Positions 46,842 through 58,940 of a DNA stretch of 64,000 nt are shown piece after piece. The number at the start of each line of letters is the position of its first letter. Within the stretch, counting starts at the first letter, position 1. Under the pieces are notes generated by a model, which was not told the DNA's origin, made no database searches, and saw only the letters and a list, made by a program, of their open reading frames with translations. The translations under genes were made by a program, and so were the position numbers. Source of the DNA: Apodemus sylvaticus (lineage: Eukaryota; Chordata; Mammalia; Rodentia; Muridae); assembly GCF_947179515.1 (NCBI RefSeq), contig NC_067490.1:31470827-31534826 (forward strand), written 5' to 3'.

Positions 46842-48937
46842 CGCCTAATCAGTCCCCTGGGGAAAACTATTTGTCATAATCTTAGCCCTTCTTAGCTGCC
46901 TTTGTCTCTAATTGAAGCCTTGTGAACTTTACCCTTCCAAGTTAGCATGTCTATTGTCATTATCCTCTTTCAGGTCATGTTTAGGCTGTCATGATTTATA
47001 CATACTAAGCAAGTTGCATTTATATATTTAGGATAACACACACACACACACACACAGAGCCAGACACACAGACACACAAATACACATATGCAATGCACCT
47101 GAGATGCTTTGAAGGAAGAAAGGGGAAAGGAATGATGTGATTATAATTTTAAAATAAAGATAAAAATAAAAATAAAGGAAACTGGGAATGAGACATGGTG
47201 GCATGGTATTTACCCTGGGACCAGATAGTAAGGAGATAATAAGGGATGGATATAGGCTGAATACATTGCATTCATGGGTAGATATTTCAAAGATTATTTT
47301 GTAAAGAAAATAATCCAGTTACCAATGTGAAAAGCTTTCTGTTATATCGAGCACAATATAGAGCTAGCATCATTTTGTCTAATTTAGACAATCATTCATC
47401 TGAAGAACTTATCAACATGTAAGCAAGCAACTCAAGTCCCCCATGCTTAAGATTCCCTAGGCATTTTGGGAGAGAGCACAAGATTAAAACTGACAATTGG
47501 ATGCAAATCTTAGGCTTGATAGAATTGATTAATAAAGAGTGTGTGAGACTGGACAGGAGCACTTTCATCGTGGCAGGTGAAAGCAAGACAGCTGAAGTTT
47601 CTGTAGACTCTGGGCCTCTATAGTCCCTCAGGTGACAGAGTACATGGAACTAAATCTAATCATGGTAGGCAGAGGTCTGTAGTGTCAAACAAAGAGCTCT
47701 TCACCCTGATCCCTCAGAAGCTTAACATAACTTTCTAAAGATGGCTACTCTGGGGAGAACAAAAGATCTTCCAAGTGAGGTCGACTGAAGTCAGTGTCAC
47801 ACGCAGGGGGATTGCTCTTGTGATTATACAAGGAAGTATGGTTCCCTGATGAGGAGGGGTTCAAACACTGAACTAGCACCCACAGCGCCAAAACTAAGGG
47901 CAACTGGAAAGAAGTGGGACTGCTTCTGCATGTGGACATGCGGGCAGCCATGTGGTGTGGCTAGATGTGGGTCAGGAGCAGAAGGGACATGGGAAGGGTG
48001 TCATGTGGTGTGAGCCTTGCAAAGGATTCCTGCTCAGAATTTTTAAATTCTCCCCTGAGAAGAGAAACTTTGTAACAGTGGGTCTGAGGCTTAGTGCTAA
48101 ATCACACTCTAGTGACGGATTCTCCTCATCAGGGGTGTGTAAACCAAACCATCTTTTGACATCCATTTATTAAAGTTGTGCAATAAGTGTGTGTTAAGCA
48201 TATGTTCTTTGTGTGTGTTCATCTGAGCTGTGTATTGCCTATGCATTTACCCTCTGTGCCCAGACTCTTCCTACGTTTGATATTCTTTTTCAGAAATAAC
48301 TCAATCGTGATTTCTGTCACAGTCTCCTAATTTTCACACCCAATGCTTGGACTCGGAATCTCCTGTGCTCTGGATCCATCTCTCTTGATGAATCTCTAAA
48401 CGTAATTCCTCAGCTGTGCAATCCTTTGCCCCTATCTTGGCAGAAATTTAACACACTTCTTGATCTTGTAATATGCTCATCTACAAACCTCAAAGCTATT
48501 GTAGATTATATCTTTTAAAAATAAGTTTCCATTATTCAGGTAGGATTTTGAAAAGAAAGATGACCTGAAGATATGCTTTTTGGAAAATAGGAGATGGTGG
48601 TCAATTAATGTGGACACTCAGGGAATGGCTGTTTCTTCATCTTAATTTAAGAGACAATACAGATACATTAGGATCTCTTGAGGAATAGATCAATAAGATG
48701 TGTATGTGTGTGTGTGTCTGTGTAAGTGAGTGTATTAAATATTGTACTATATTGAAGTAGTAAGAATAGCTATATAACACTTGAGAGGCATTGAATCTGG
48801 TGTTGCTCAATCCTGGGGCTGGGTACCTCAGCAGTCCAAATATGGTGCAGAAAAACCTGGAGGATTTCTAGAGAGCCACTGATTCTCAGTTATTTTTGGA
48901 AGTCTGAAAATGCTGGTTCTGATGTCAGAGGAAGAAT
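46842..48937. other. Intergenic sequence, no gene recognised
   Basis: Contains a short CACA tract (47,036-47,057). A GC-richer segment at 47,700-48,170 holds CCCTGATGAGGAGGGG (about 47,843-47,858) and the near-inverse CTCCTCATCAGGGG (about 48,122-48,135), possibly part of an old repeat. No gene. Confidence 0.4.
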
Positions 48938-49008
48938 CGTCAACGTTGTCGTCGTCGTCATCGTCGTCGTAGTCGTCATGATCATCATCATTGTCATCAT
49001 CATCAACA
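48938..49008. repeat. GTC/ATC trinucleotide tract
   Basis: GTCGTCGTCGTCATCGTCGTCG-type run followed by ATCATCATCATTGTC. It is CpG-rich in an AT-rich area. The minus ORF with an Asp-rich run is produced by it. Confidence 0.95.
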
Positions 49009-49084
49009 TAAATTAACCCAGCAAGGAGGGAGGAAAGGCTAACTGAGCAAAAGACTAAACACCTTCCTTCTGTTAGGACCATAT

Positions 49085-49136
49085 TGTTGTTTTGTTTTGT
49101 TTTGTTTGTTTGTTTGTTTGTTTGTTTGTTTGTTTT
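49085..49136. repeat. (GTTT)n/(GTTTT)n tract
   Basis: About 50 bp of GTTTT then GTTT units. Confidence 0.95.
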
Positions 49137-49737
49137 AAAATTTGGACTGCTACCATGAAGTGCTGCCTACATTTGAGTTAGTCTTCAACATCAATTTAAA
49201 CAGCACAGTTCTCAAATAAGGTTCCCTACTCAGGTGATTCCAATTTAAGGCAAGTCAATATGAAAACCAAGCAACAGGGTGTCAAATTGAAGATCCTTCA
49301 GTCTTAGACCCCCTCCAGTGCCAGAATTACATCCATGTATTTTTGTACATATTTATCCATGGCTGACATCAGAAGCTTAGATGAAGCCACCATAGAAATA
49401 CAAACTACAGCGTCTCCTAGGTTTTCTGTTTGGGATAGGCTTTTCTTTTCATATTTCAGAGAAAGGTAAGAATCTGGAAAAATAAAATAGTCAAAAATCT
49501 ACAGCATTTAATGATTACAAAAATCCCTCATCTGTGGTTTCTAATTTTGTCATTTTATTTGCCATATTTCGTTTTGCTTGAATAGAATTATTTTTCCTCC
49601 AGTGAAAATATTACCACTAATGCTGTTAAAAACACATATTTGTCTATAATTATCTTAAAGTTGTGTTTTGACAGGATTTTTTTTTGCTACAAACTCCTAC
49701 AGTTTCACTAGATTCATATTTATGGGAGATACTTATT

Positions 49738-50009
49738 GGGGAAGGAGAGATAGCTTGGTGATCAAATTATATACCCTGTAATCAGGAGGACTAGAATTCT
49801 CATCCTTACCACACCAGCAAAAGTGCTGGGCAGCAGGGTGTGATGCCATCAGTTGAGACACAGAGACATGGACTCCTTGAGGCAAGCTACTTAGATGGCT
49901 AGATTAGCAGGAATTTGAATTTGGCAAGCTCTGGGCTCAGCAAGAGACACTGCCTCAATAATAAAGTACAGAGTGATCCGGAGAGACACCCTGAATTAAT
50001 TTTGAACCT

Positions 50010-50010
<1 letters not shown>
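49738..50010 (+). mobile_element. RSINE/B4-like composite SINE
   Basis: GGAAGGAGAGATAGCTTGGT (tRNA/ID-like head) and, later, GAATTTGGCAAGCTCTGGGC and CAAGAGACACTGCCTCAATA (B1-like part), ending at the (CA)n tract. Confidence 0.65.
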
Positions 50011-50069
<59 letters not shown>

Positions 50070-50089
50070 GCGCGCGCGCGCGCACGCGA
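50011..50089. repeat. (CA)n followed by (CG)n
   Basis: About 25 CA units merge into CACGCGCGCGCGCGCGCGC and CACGCG: about 79 bp of alternating pyrimidine-purine. Confidence 0.97.
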
Positions 50090-50145
50090 CTTAAAACATT
50101 TTTAAACTGAGAAGATCCCTATTAAGTGGAAACTTTATTTTTATT

Positions 50146-50395
50146 TTTATTTATTTTTTATTGGATATATTCTTTATTTACATTTCAAATGTTATCCCTT
50201 TTCAAAGTTTCCCTCCTCCTGGATAGCCCCTATCCCTTTCTCCCTCTCCCTACTTTTATGAGGGTGTTCCTGTACCCACCCCTCTCCCACCTCCCCGGCC
50301 TCAATTCCCCTACACTGGGGCATCTATCAGGCCTTCATAGGACCAAGGATCTCTCTTTTCACTGATGCCTGACAAGGCAATCCTCTTGTCTACCT
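50146..50395 (-). mobile_element. L1 3' UTR fragment, antisense, 5'-truncated
   Basis: Reversed tail then TTGGATATATTCTTTATTTA, CATTTCAAATGTTATCCC, TTTATGAGGGTGTTCCTGTA, CTGGGGCATCTATCAGGCCT. It matches the 25.2-25.6 kb 3' UTR in reverse. No clear TSD found. Confidence 0.85.
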
Positions 50396-51074
50396 TCTAC
50401 GTGTCTGCATGTAGGAAAATGCAATTAGATACTTGACTGATTTTTAAATAAAAAAGGCTACCACAAATGACATTGGAATTTTAAATTGCAAATTAAGAGT
50501 TTAAGGATCAGCCAGCTCAAGATCCATCATCAGAAATCCTCAGATTCACTTAAACCTGAACCTTGCCTGTAACTGCCTCTTGCAAAAACATATGCCTCAT
50601 TCCTTTCTGGGTATTTAGCCCAATTTGATTATACTCGATTTAGGTGTTTGAAAGAAGAACCAAAACCCTTGACTTTGGACTAATGAGCTTTTGTAAAGTT
50701 GTAAATCTGTACAGTGACCAAAAGCTATTGCTTTGTTGTTTTCTGAAGTGGTGAGACCAGTTTTCCTCTGACATTCCTCTGAATAGTTACTGACTATTCA
50801 GTAAAAAAATATAAAGAGTATAAAGAGTATAAAGCTCTTGAATTGAATAGATTTAGGTTATGTTGTCATTTGTCACAAGGCAACACCTTCTGTCTTCTTT
50901 GCTATCACTGAAAGTTTTTTAATTACGTTGATGTTTGACTAATGCAGTGCCATATTTTTAACCTATGAAAAGCCACCAAGGAAGAGCCTCAGCTTTCTTA
51001 GTTTTATGACTATTGTGGTAGTGACATTGCTGTAACATTATTTGTTTAGCCACAACTTAAAAGCAGTGGATATT

Positions 51075-51705
51075 AAGCTCTGTAGGTCTCTGAGAGCTCA
51101 CAGGGGTCCAGGTTGGTCAATTCTGTTGGTCTTACTTTGCGGTTTCTATCCCCTTCAGGGCCTTCAGTCTTTCCCCCCAACTCTTCCATAAGGGTCCCTA
51201 ACCTTCATCCAATGTTTGGCTGTGAGTATCTGCATCTATTTTAGTTAGCTGCTGGGTAGAGCTTCTCAGAGGACAGTCATACTAGCCTCCTGTCTATAGC
51301 ACAAGATCATTAATAGTGTCAAGGACTGGTTCTTGCACATGGTATGGGTATCAAGTTAGACCCATTATTGATTGGCCATTCCTTCAGTTTCTGATCTATG
51401 TTTGCCCCTGCAACTGAGCCACCAACAAAAGAACACACAAGGGCTGGACCGAGGGTCCCAACACATATGTAGCAGATCTGTAGCTCAGTCTCCATGTGTA
51501 TACCCCCCAAACTGGAGGGGAGGCTTTCTCTTAAAGCTGGAGCCAGCTGTGGTATCTGTTCTGCAATAGGGCTGCTTTGGTCTCAGTGGAAGATGATGCA
51601 CCTAATCTTGCCAGGGTTTGGGGATATGGGGGGGTGGGTCACACCCTGTGTGAGAGGGCAAGAAGGAGGGACAAAATTTGGGATGCAAATAAACGAATAA
51701 ATGAA
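51075..51705 (+). mobile_element. L1 (Lx-like) 3' UTR with 5' inversion
   Basis: 51,075 to about 51,395 reads as antisense L1 3' UTR (GGGCCTTCAGTCTTTCCCCC, GTTTGGCTGTGAGTATCTGC, ATTGATTGGCCATTCC). From about 51,410 the text is sense 3' UTR (GGCTGGACCGAGGGTCCCAA, CACATATGTAGCAGATCTGT, GATGATGCACCTAATCTTGC). It ends in an A-rich tail with AATAAACGAATAAATGAA near 51,688-51,705. The inverted-then-sense order again fits twin priming. Confidence 0.75.
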
Positions 51706-52393
51706 TCCATAAATACTCAAACTTTACAGGTGAAAGGGGCAGTTGTGGTTTCAATGTGCCTTGAGGGGACTGGTTTGGCAGAGGTATTACATTTAGTTCT
51801 GAGTGTTCCAAAATCTCTCACTTTCTGTCCATTTGTGGTCCTTTGTGCTGTAAGAGGAAGCTTCTCTGATGTGGCTGAATAAGGCACTGATATTTAGCTA
51901 TAGAAGAATGTGTTAGGAGTCATTGTATTGCTATGTTCAGCAGCAATATTATTTGCTCTTCCCCTAGATCCATGTCCTATCTTCAGGTCCTTGAGTAGTT
52001 TCAGACATGGATTCCATCTCACATCGTAGGACTCAAGTCCAATCGAATAGTGGTTGCTTGTTTCCACAATCTCTATGCCACAATTGTACCAACCTATAAT
52101 GCAGACATTCACAATTGTAGATGGCATAGTTCATATGTGAGTTGGTATTTACCTTTCTCCTTCAGTAGCATGCAAAGCTCTAGTCAATATGAGTGAAGGC
52201 CCTAGCTTGACTTCTGTATGTGAACGTGGTAAAGGCTTAACCATCAGTTTGTGGAAAGCAGCCAATACCTTGGCAAATAGCAATTAGATGTAACCTATTC
52301 CTAGTCCTGGCAGTTACACGAAAGATGCCTAGATGGGGCGTGGTCTCACCTGTTAGTTGGTGACTGTATTTATATTTCATCTATATCTATGCT

Positions 52394-52398
<5 letters not shown>
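51706..52398. other. Intergenic sequence, nothing recognised
   Basis: No coding or RNA signal. The ORFs of 69-101 residues at the left overlap the L1 end. Confidence 0.45.

Positions 52399-52424
<26 letters not shown>
52399..52424. repeat. (CA)n microsatellite
   Basis: 13 CA units. Confidence 0.95.
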
Positions 52425-52425
<1 letters not shown>

Positions 52426-52439
52426 TGCTCAAGCCTTCT

Positions 52440-53860
52440 GTAGTAGGTTTCCATATGACCCTGAAACAGTTCATAGTGTCAGTTGTGCCTTTCTTAATTC
52501 ACCACCTTACTCCCTTGTCCCTCCCCTCTCCCATTTAATCCTCCCATTACACCCTTCCAAATCTCCATAACTACATCCTGTACTTTCTTTTTCTTGTGAA
52601 ACCCTCTACTTCCTCCTAGACCCTTACTCTATATCTAAGTTCTATGGTTAAACAGCCATGCCTATCAAAGGCATAATAGAAAACATTCATTTATGAGAGA
52701 ATACATACTATATTTTTCCCTTTGTTTCTGGGTTAACTTATTCAGGATGATTTTTTTTTTCTAGTTCCATCCATTTACTTATGAATTGCATGATTTCAAT
52801 TTTTTAAATAGCTAAGTACTATTCTCTTTTATGTAGATAACCACATTTTCTTCACCCATTCATCTGTTGATGAACTTCTAGGGTTTTTTTCAGTCCAATC
52901 TCTGGGAAGTGCCTCTGGAGTAGCGTGTAGAATCCTGTGGGTATATATGTCCAAGACGTGTATAGCTGGATCTTGAGGTAGATCTAATCTCAGCTTCATG
53001 ACAGACCATCACAGTGATTTCCATAAATAATTATATATGTTTGTATTCCAAAAGCAATGGATGGGTATTTTGTTACTCCACATTCTTGCCAGCATGAAAT
53101 CTCATTTGTTCTATTGATCATATTGATCATTTTGACTGGTGTAAGTTGGAATGTCAAAGTAGTTTTGATTTGTATTTCCCCTGATGACTCAGGATGTTGA
53201 ATATCTCTTGAAGTGTTTCTCACCCAGTTGTGTGACCTCCTTTGAGTACTCTTCTGTTTACTTCTGTACCTCATTTTTAAATTGGGTTGTTTTCTTGATG
53301 TCACTTCTTTCAGTTCTTTACACATTTTGGATATTAACCCCCTATTGCCTATGCAACTGTACAGACCTCTTCCCATTCTGTAGCCTGTCCCATTGAATGA
53401 TGGTGTCCTTTGCCAGACTAAAGCTATTCAGTTTCATGAGGTCCCATTTAATGATTGTTGGTCTTGCTCCCTGTGCTTTCAGTGTTCCTGTCACCAAGCC
53501 ATTTTCTGAGCCAATAAATACAAAACTAATTCCCACTTTCCCTTCATTCTTATTCGGGATATCTGTTCTCTGTTGAATTCCTTGGTCTACTTGGAATAGA
53601 ACTTTGTATAGAGTGATAAGTATGGATTTATTTGGATTTTTCTATATGCAGTCTTCCACGTTGGCCAGCACACATTTCTAATGTGTATTTCAGGCTTATT
53701 TATAAAGAAGAAAAAAGACAGCCATAGGCGTGTGGATTTATGCCTGTGTCTTCAGTTCTATTCCATTTTCCAACATGGGTGTTTCTATGTTAATACCATA
53801 CTGTTATTATTATTATAACTCTGTATAAAAACCTGAAATCAGGGATGTTTCTGAGTATCT
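52440..53860 (-). mobile_element. Old L1 ORF2/3' region, antisense, 1.4 kb
   Basis: Minus L1 order: TCTAGTTCCATCCATTTACT, CATTCATCTGTTGATGAACT, GGGTATATATGTCCAAGACG, TTTTGACTGGTGTAAG, TTTTGATTTGTATTTCCCCT, AGTTCTTTACACATTTTGGA, TTTCATGAGGTCCCATTTAA. ORF2 is shredded by stops and indels, far older than the 15-kb and 34-kb copies. Confidence 0.88.
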
Positions 53861-54749
53861 GCATCTGAATTTCAACTCACTGTGCCAACTAGTGGTCCCA
53901 GGTAATGAACACAAAGTTTAAAAAATTATTAAATAAATAAAAATAAATAAAATAAAAATCTTCCTTTCTTTCTTCCTTCCTTAGGTTACTTTTGTTAGGG
54001 TATTTTTATCACCATAACAGAAAAAGTTACAGATTCTCCTTTGTCTTCTTCAAGTTTCTTGAATATTTTTAATTCTTTGTGTTAATTTACACATTTTAGG
54101 ACCAACAAATCAATTCCTATTCTGTCCACCTATTGAAATTTCTCTATATTGACTGGGTCGATGAATTAGAGGAGAAATGATCTTCTTCTAATATTGAAAC
54201 TTCTAATACTTTTATGTCCTTAGTATTTCAAAAAGATTCAATACTGTTTATGTACTGTTCTATAACAAAGTTCTAGACAATTCTTGATAAATATATTTAG
54301 ATGCATGGATTTGTGATGCCCAAAATATTTCCATAGCCTATTTTAACTTCTTAATTGATATGCATGTTTCCTATCCAGCATTCTAACTCAAATGATGTCC
54401 ATATATATTATATGTATATTCTTTATGTCCAATCATTTTTAAATGTCCTTATGTTTAAAATTGCATTTATTTTTAGTTTTTAGCTTTCTAATATTCATAA
54501 TTTGTGGTTTTGTTTTTATATACTCTAACTAGAGCTTGTGGTATAATTGTCAAAGAAACTAGCATAATTTTGAATAAAATAAACAAAAATGGAGACCATT
54601 GTGCTTCAAATCAAAAGAGACATATTTTAACTTTTTATTATCAATATGATTATATAACAAAAATTTGTAGATAAAATTTTCAGAACAAGGATTTAATTTT
54701 CTGGAAGTTTTATTCTTTTTAAATGTCTGAATATTGTTCTTTCATGTAT
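53861..54749. other. AT-rich intergenic sequence
   Basis: Contains (AAAT)n at about 53,930-53,960. No gene signal. Confidence 0.5.
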
Positions 54750-54922
54750 GTCTGTGTACATGTGCGCCTCAGACCCAAGCAGATCAGAAGAGGATACCAA
54801 ATTCTTTGGAACTGAAGTTATAGATGTTTGTAATCCACTATGTAGGTGCTAGAGGTTGACCCCAAGTTGTCTGGAAGAGCAGCCAATGCCCTTAACTACT
54901 GTGCCATCTCTCCAGCTATTTT
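54750..54922 (-). mobile_element. B3/B2-like SINE, antisense
   Basis: GCAGATCAGAAGAGGATACC, GTAATCCACTATGTAGGTGC, GAAGAGCAGCCAATGCCCTT, AACTACTGTGCCATCTCTCC, AGC: a clear reverse-complement B3 head at the right. Confidence 0.88.
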
Positions 54923-55544
54923 TTTTTATTCTTGGTTTATAACATTTTAGAAGTCAGGAATCTTTGTTTACTTTTATCATCCTTGTGTTCTTTATCACTT
55001 TAAATAATTGTATGATTTTTTCCCATTTTTTTCTTAATGTGAAGATTTATTGTTGACTTCTTTTTGAATATTAAACAATTCTTGGGTTAGTGGGCTACAA
55101 TTTTACTGGTTCATGACATCATTTTTCAATATATATCTGGATTTTATTTTGTTTTAATTCATGTTGATATGAAAGATCAACTTGAAGATCTTTCTTATAA
55201 TGTATTTGTTCACTTTTTTGTTTTAAAATTACCCCGGATTCATTAACTGAATGAGAAATTATTGACCTATTTTTGGAAAGTACATGAAAAAGTAAACTAT
55301 TTTCCCCATAATTTGATAGAATTTACCTCTGAAGCTATTTAGTGTTTTGGAAACTTTAATGATACTACTTTAAGTAAAAAAATATTTACACAAATATTTA
55401 GGTTTAGTTCTGTATATTAGTGACTTATAGTAAATTATATTTTTAGCATGTGCTCATTAATTAAAAGATAATTATTAAATATCTTTTACTGCAAAAGATT
55501 AGTGGTAGTTTTAAAAAATCTGATTTAAAACTATTTCTCTCTCT

Positions 55545-55546
<2 letters not shown>

Positions 55547-55584
<38 letters not shown>

Positions 55585-55592
55585 TGTGTGTC
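55547..55592. repeat. (TG)n microsatellite
   Basis: About 22 TG units with one TATG interruption. Confidence 0.95.
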
Positions 55593-55993
55593 TGTTGAGG
55601 AGCAGGCATCTACAGCATGCGTCTTAAGGTCAAAGGATAACTTGCAAGAGTCAGTTTTTGATCCGTACCTTTCCTATTTTCTTGTTTTTCTTTTTTTTTT
55701 TTCATGAAATTTTCCTCAGTTCTTTCTCTAGTCACAATCACCCTTAAACTTCAGCCATCATGAAAAGGTACTTGTCCTTTCTAAAGGTCACGCCAGAGTG
55801 AGAACAATATTGTCAAGTTACAAAAAAACAGAATCAACACCATCACCCCTGCCTGCCCCCAAACTCACAGAACTATCCCAAGATGTACTGAGTTTATGAC
55901 TTAGCATTAGGCTATACTCATAGGTGTCTTGAATTGCATGTAGATGTGGCCTATATATTATGGATTAGATATGGATGTTATTGTATTATTCAT

Positions 55994-56140
55994 TATATGT
56001 ATGTGTATGTATATGATGTATATGTGTATGTATATGAGGTATATGTGTATGATGTATATGTATATGATGTATATGTGCATGTATATGTGTATGTATATGA
56101 TGCGTATGTATATGATGTATATGTGTATGTGTATGTATAT
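55994..56140. repeat. TATG/TGTATA microsatellite-like tract
   Basis: About 145 bp of TATATGATGTATATGTGTAT units. It yields open frames in more than one phase (Tyr/Val/Asp-rich or Met/Cys/Tyr-rich), which are not genes. Confidence 0.93.
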
Positions 56141-56235
56141 CCCTATTGTGATTCTGTTTTCAATTATAGTCTGCTCCTAACTTTATTTCCATTTTGGGGA
56201 ATGAATTATATGTTTATATTAATAAGCCTACAACA

Positions 56236-56500
56236 TACCACGTGACAGAGAATCACTGAGAACTCCTGATCCTCCTACCTCTCCCTCCCAAGTGGTAGAG
56301 TTGTACATTGCATCACCACACCAGGCTCTAAGTTATTTTAACATGCACCATTTTCTTTGTTAGCTTTTGCAAATATTTCTCATTTTCTGTTTGTTTGAGA
56401 TGCATCTCTATGTAATCCAGACAAACTTCAACATGGAATCTTGACAGTCGCTGCACACTTCTGGAGCTGCAGGCCTGTGCTACCACGTGGGACTCATAAT
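56236..56500 (-). mobile_element. Two B1-like SINE fragments, antisense
   Basis: 56,236-56,330 (TCCTCCTACCTCTCCCTCCC, AAGTGGTAGAGTTGTACATT, CACCACACCAGGCTC) and about 56,390-56,500 (TTTGAGATGCATCTCTATGT, GCTGCAGGCCTGTGCTACCA). Both are diverged. Confidence 0.5.
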
Positions 56501-58294
56501 TTCTTCTTTACAATGCAAATTTAATGCGAAATTTTTCCTCGAAGGTCTGTTTCTCCGCATCTTTCAAGATTTGATGTGTTGGCATCCATTAACATATAAT
56601 TCCATGCATTTTAATCTTGGGATCACGGTGGTTTGATTACAGAGTGCCTCAAGTTTGTTTCAATCTCTCATATGCATGGGAAAAAAACCTGTCTGGAACT
56701 ACCTTCCAGGTCTGCTGTTGCCATTAGAGAGTGAAATCAGCAGACCAGATATATCTCTCTGTGTGTGTACATACACACACACATATGTAGATGTAAGACT
56801 AAAGTCAGAGGATGCAGCATCAGAATACGCCTGTTTAGTAAACAATGACTCTGCTGATTAATTTGAGAAAGAGCAGCTACAGAAATAGCTCTGAAAACAG
56901 AAGGTTGCCTGTAACCATGGTCTTTTCTACCAGTACATATCCAGAATAATGACTCTGAGAATTATTTATGAATAAATGCCTAGAGCATTAGCTTGGCTTG
57001 GTCCCCAACTAGCTCATAACTTATATAACCTGTTTATTCTATTTTATTTTATTTTATCCATATGGCTTACCTCTTCTCAGTTTCGTAAGCTCATCTCCTC
57101 AGAGTCCAAGTGGCAAATTTTCCTGTATCTGGTTCTTTCCCAGAATTCCCATCTCTTTCTGCCAGATATCCCACCTTATGATGCTCATTGGCCATCAGAC
57201 TTTTATTTATAGGTGATGCTTTTATGCAGCATGGAACAGATTCTCTCTCTACCTGCCCACTCTCTCCCATTTTTGGAAATTACAGCAACAGAGGGCATCT
57301 CCCATCACAAAGATGTCTCCTTGTAGAACTAGCAAACTCTGAAAAGCCTAGACATGGTGCACGTACTGAGTTACATCTGCATAAGAAGCCTTACCTGTGT
57401 TTATTGTACTTTACTGGGCGTCACCATCCCATATATGACATTGGCATCCTGCAACACCTTCCTATGAGCTGAAGATGGCACTCAGCCTGGACTCAAAGCC
57501 ATTTCACTGAGATTATTTATTGTTCTCTGAATATATATTTGAGGTGTACATATTAATATATTATGTTTTTTCTTGTTAATTTATCTACTGTTACAAGGAG
57601 CCCAGGAAAAATTGATAAATATTTATTTCTCAGCACTATACTCAGTCCATCCACAATTACATTCTTCAGTAGTTTATGGTGTATTTTTCTCACCTTTCCA
57701 TTTTCTTACGTGAAAGCAGTGATTCAAAGCTATGTTGCAATCTCTCGCCACAGTGGTGGATATATTTCTTCCTTTTCATCTCATGATTTCTTTTTAAATT
57801 TAATCTGAGTGTATTTAAATTTACGCTTCCATGTTTAAAATGCCGTCATATCTTCCTGGTGAGTTCACCATTTTAGTATGGCTGAGCAATTCAAACTCAG
57901 AAACTGCAAAAGTAAAAAGATTGTCTTCGGGGACTTAGTGTAATGTAATGTATATACAACCTAGGAATTTCAACGGTTGTAAGAAGTGCCATACTGGAAA
58001 ATGGAAATGGTCCATTCAAGAGCCCTGCCATTAGGAAAAGACTATAAGCTCCTAACTGGAGCTCATATAAAAATATCAACAAATGAATATGTTCTAGCTT
58101 TTGTTTCATCTTTCGCTATTCTATAATAAGCAGAGACTGATTAACAATATCATTCTTCCTAGTTTTGCCCTAGTATACATACATATACACATACATATGA
58201 ATATTCATAAATATATTTTCTCTCAATATAACATGTAGACCAAGGACAAAGTATTATGCTGCTGGTTGCAGTAATATTAGAAACTATACTTTGG
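56501..58294. other. Intergenic sequence before the full-length L1
   Basis: AT-rich, with a CA/TG-rich patch near 56,760-56,785. No gene or clear repeat was recognised. Confidence 0.45.
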
Positions 58295-58940
58295 GGGGCT
58301 TCTGGGCGGCCAGCGGGAGAGGTCGGTGTGCTCCGGTGAATCCAGCCGGCCACAGCAGGAGCCTTCAGGCGCCTGCTTTGGGATCTGAACAGCCTGGGCC
58401 ACAGCACTCGGTCTCCAGGAAGTGCGGGGGACCTGGTGTGCACCCAGAGGCAGTCTGGGAGCTCACAGCACAGCTCATTCCCTGTGGCACAGAGCTTAGG
58501 CTTCAGTCCTGAGGCCTCTGGCTATAGCTCTCGGACCTCTCTGCTTCCAAATCCAGATCGGCCTGAGCAGCAGCGCCACATCTCTAGGTCCTGGAAGAGA
58601 GCTTAGGCTTCAGTCCTGAGGCCTCTGGTGGTAGCCCTCGGACCTCTATGCTTCCGGATCCAGATCAGCCTGAGCGGCAACACCACATCTCCAGGTCCTG
58701 AAAGAGGCAAGTGGGGCTTCCAGGCGGCCAGCGGGGAGAAGTCTGTGTGCTCCAGTGAATCCAGCAGGTCCCAGCAGGAGCCTTCAGGTGTCTGCTTCGG
58801 GGTCTGAACAGCCTGGACAACAACACCCTGTCTCCAGGCAGTGCAGGAGGTAAGCTGTGCACCAGAGGCCACCTGGGAAGGGGCAGCTTGCACTGGTGAG
58901 TCCAGCATTGACAACACCAACTAACACCAGTGAGAACTAG
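58295..58940 (+). promoter_or_regulatory. L1 5' UTR with nested tandem units (internal promoter region)
   Basis: Seen: an outer repeat, with 58,295-58,462 matching 58,713-58,876 (GGCGGCCAGCGGG, GTGTGCTCC.GTGAATCCAGC, CAGGAGCCTTCAGG). Between them is an inner tandem pair of about 107 bp (58,491-58,597 and 58,598-58,704, each starting AGAGCTTAGGCTTCAGTCCT). GC and CpG content are well above the surroundings. Known: murine L1 5' UTRs act as internal RNA polymerase II promoters and often contain tandem monomers. Activity of this copy is inference. Confidence 0.85.

Noticed and set aside
46691..46879. Arg/Lys-rich ORF
   Set aside because: Product of the GGA/GAA polypurine tract, with no gene context.
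48828..49082. Minus ORF with a long Asp run
   Set aside because: The Asp run comes from the GTC/ATC microsatellite, and there are no splice or promoter signals.
40721..49136. CRISPR-like or other spaced repeat array
   Set aside because: The repeats are simple microsatellites without regular unique spacers, in a mammalian genome.
55934..56245. 103-residue Tyr/Val/Asp-repeat ORF
   Set aside because: It is a translation of a TATATG/TGTATA microsatellite; other frames are equally open and equally repetitive.
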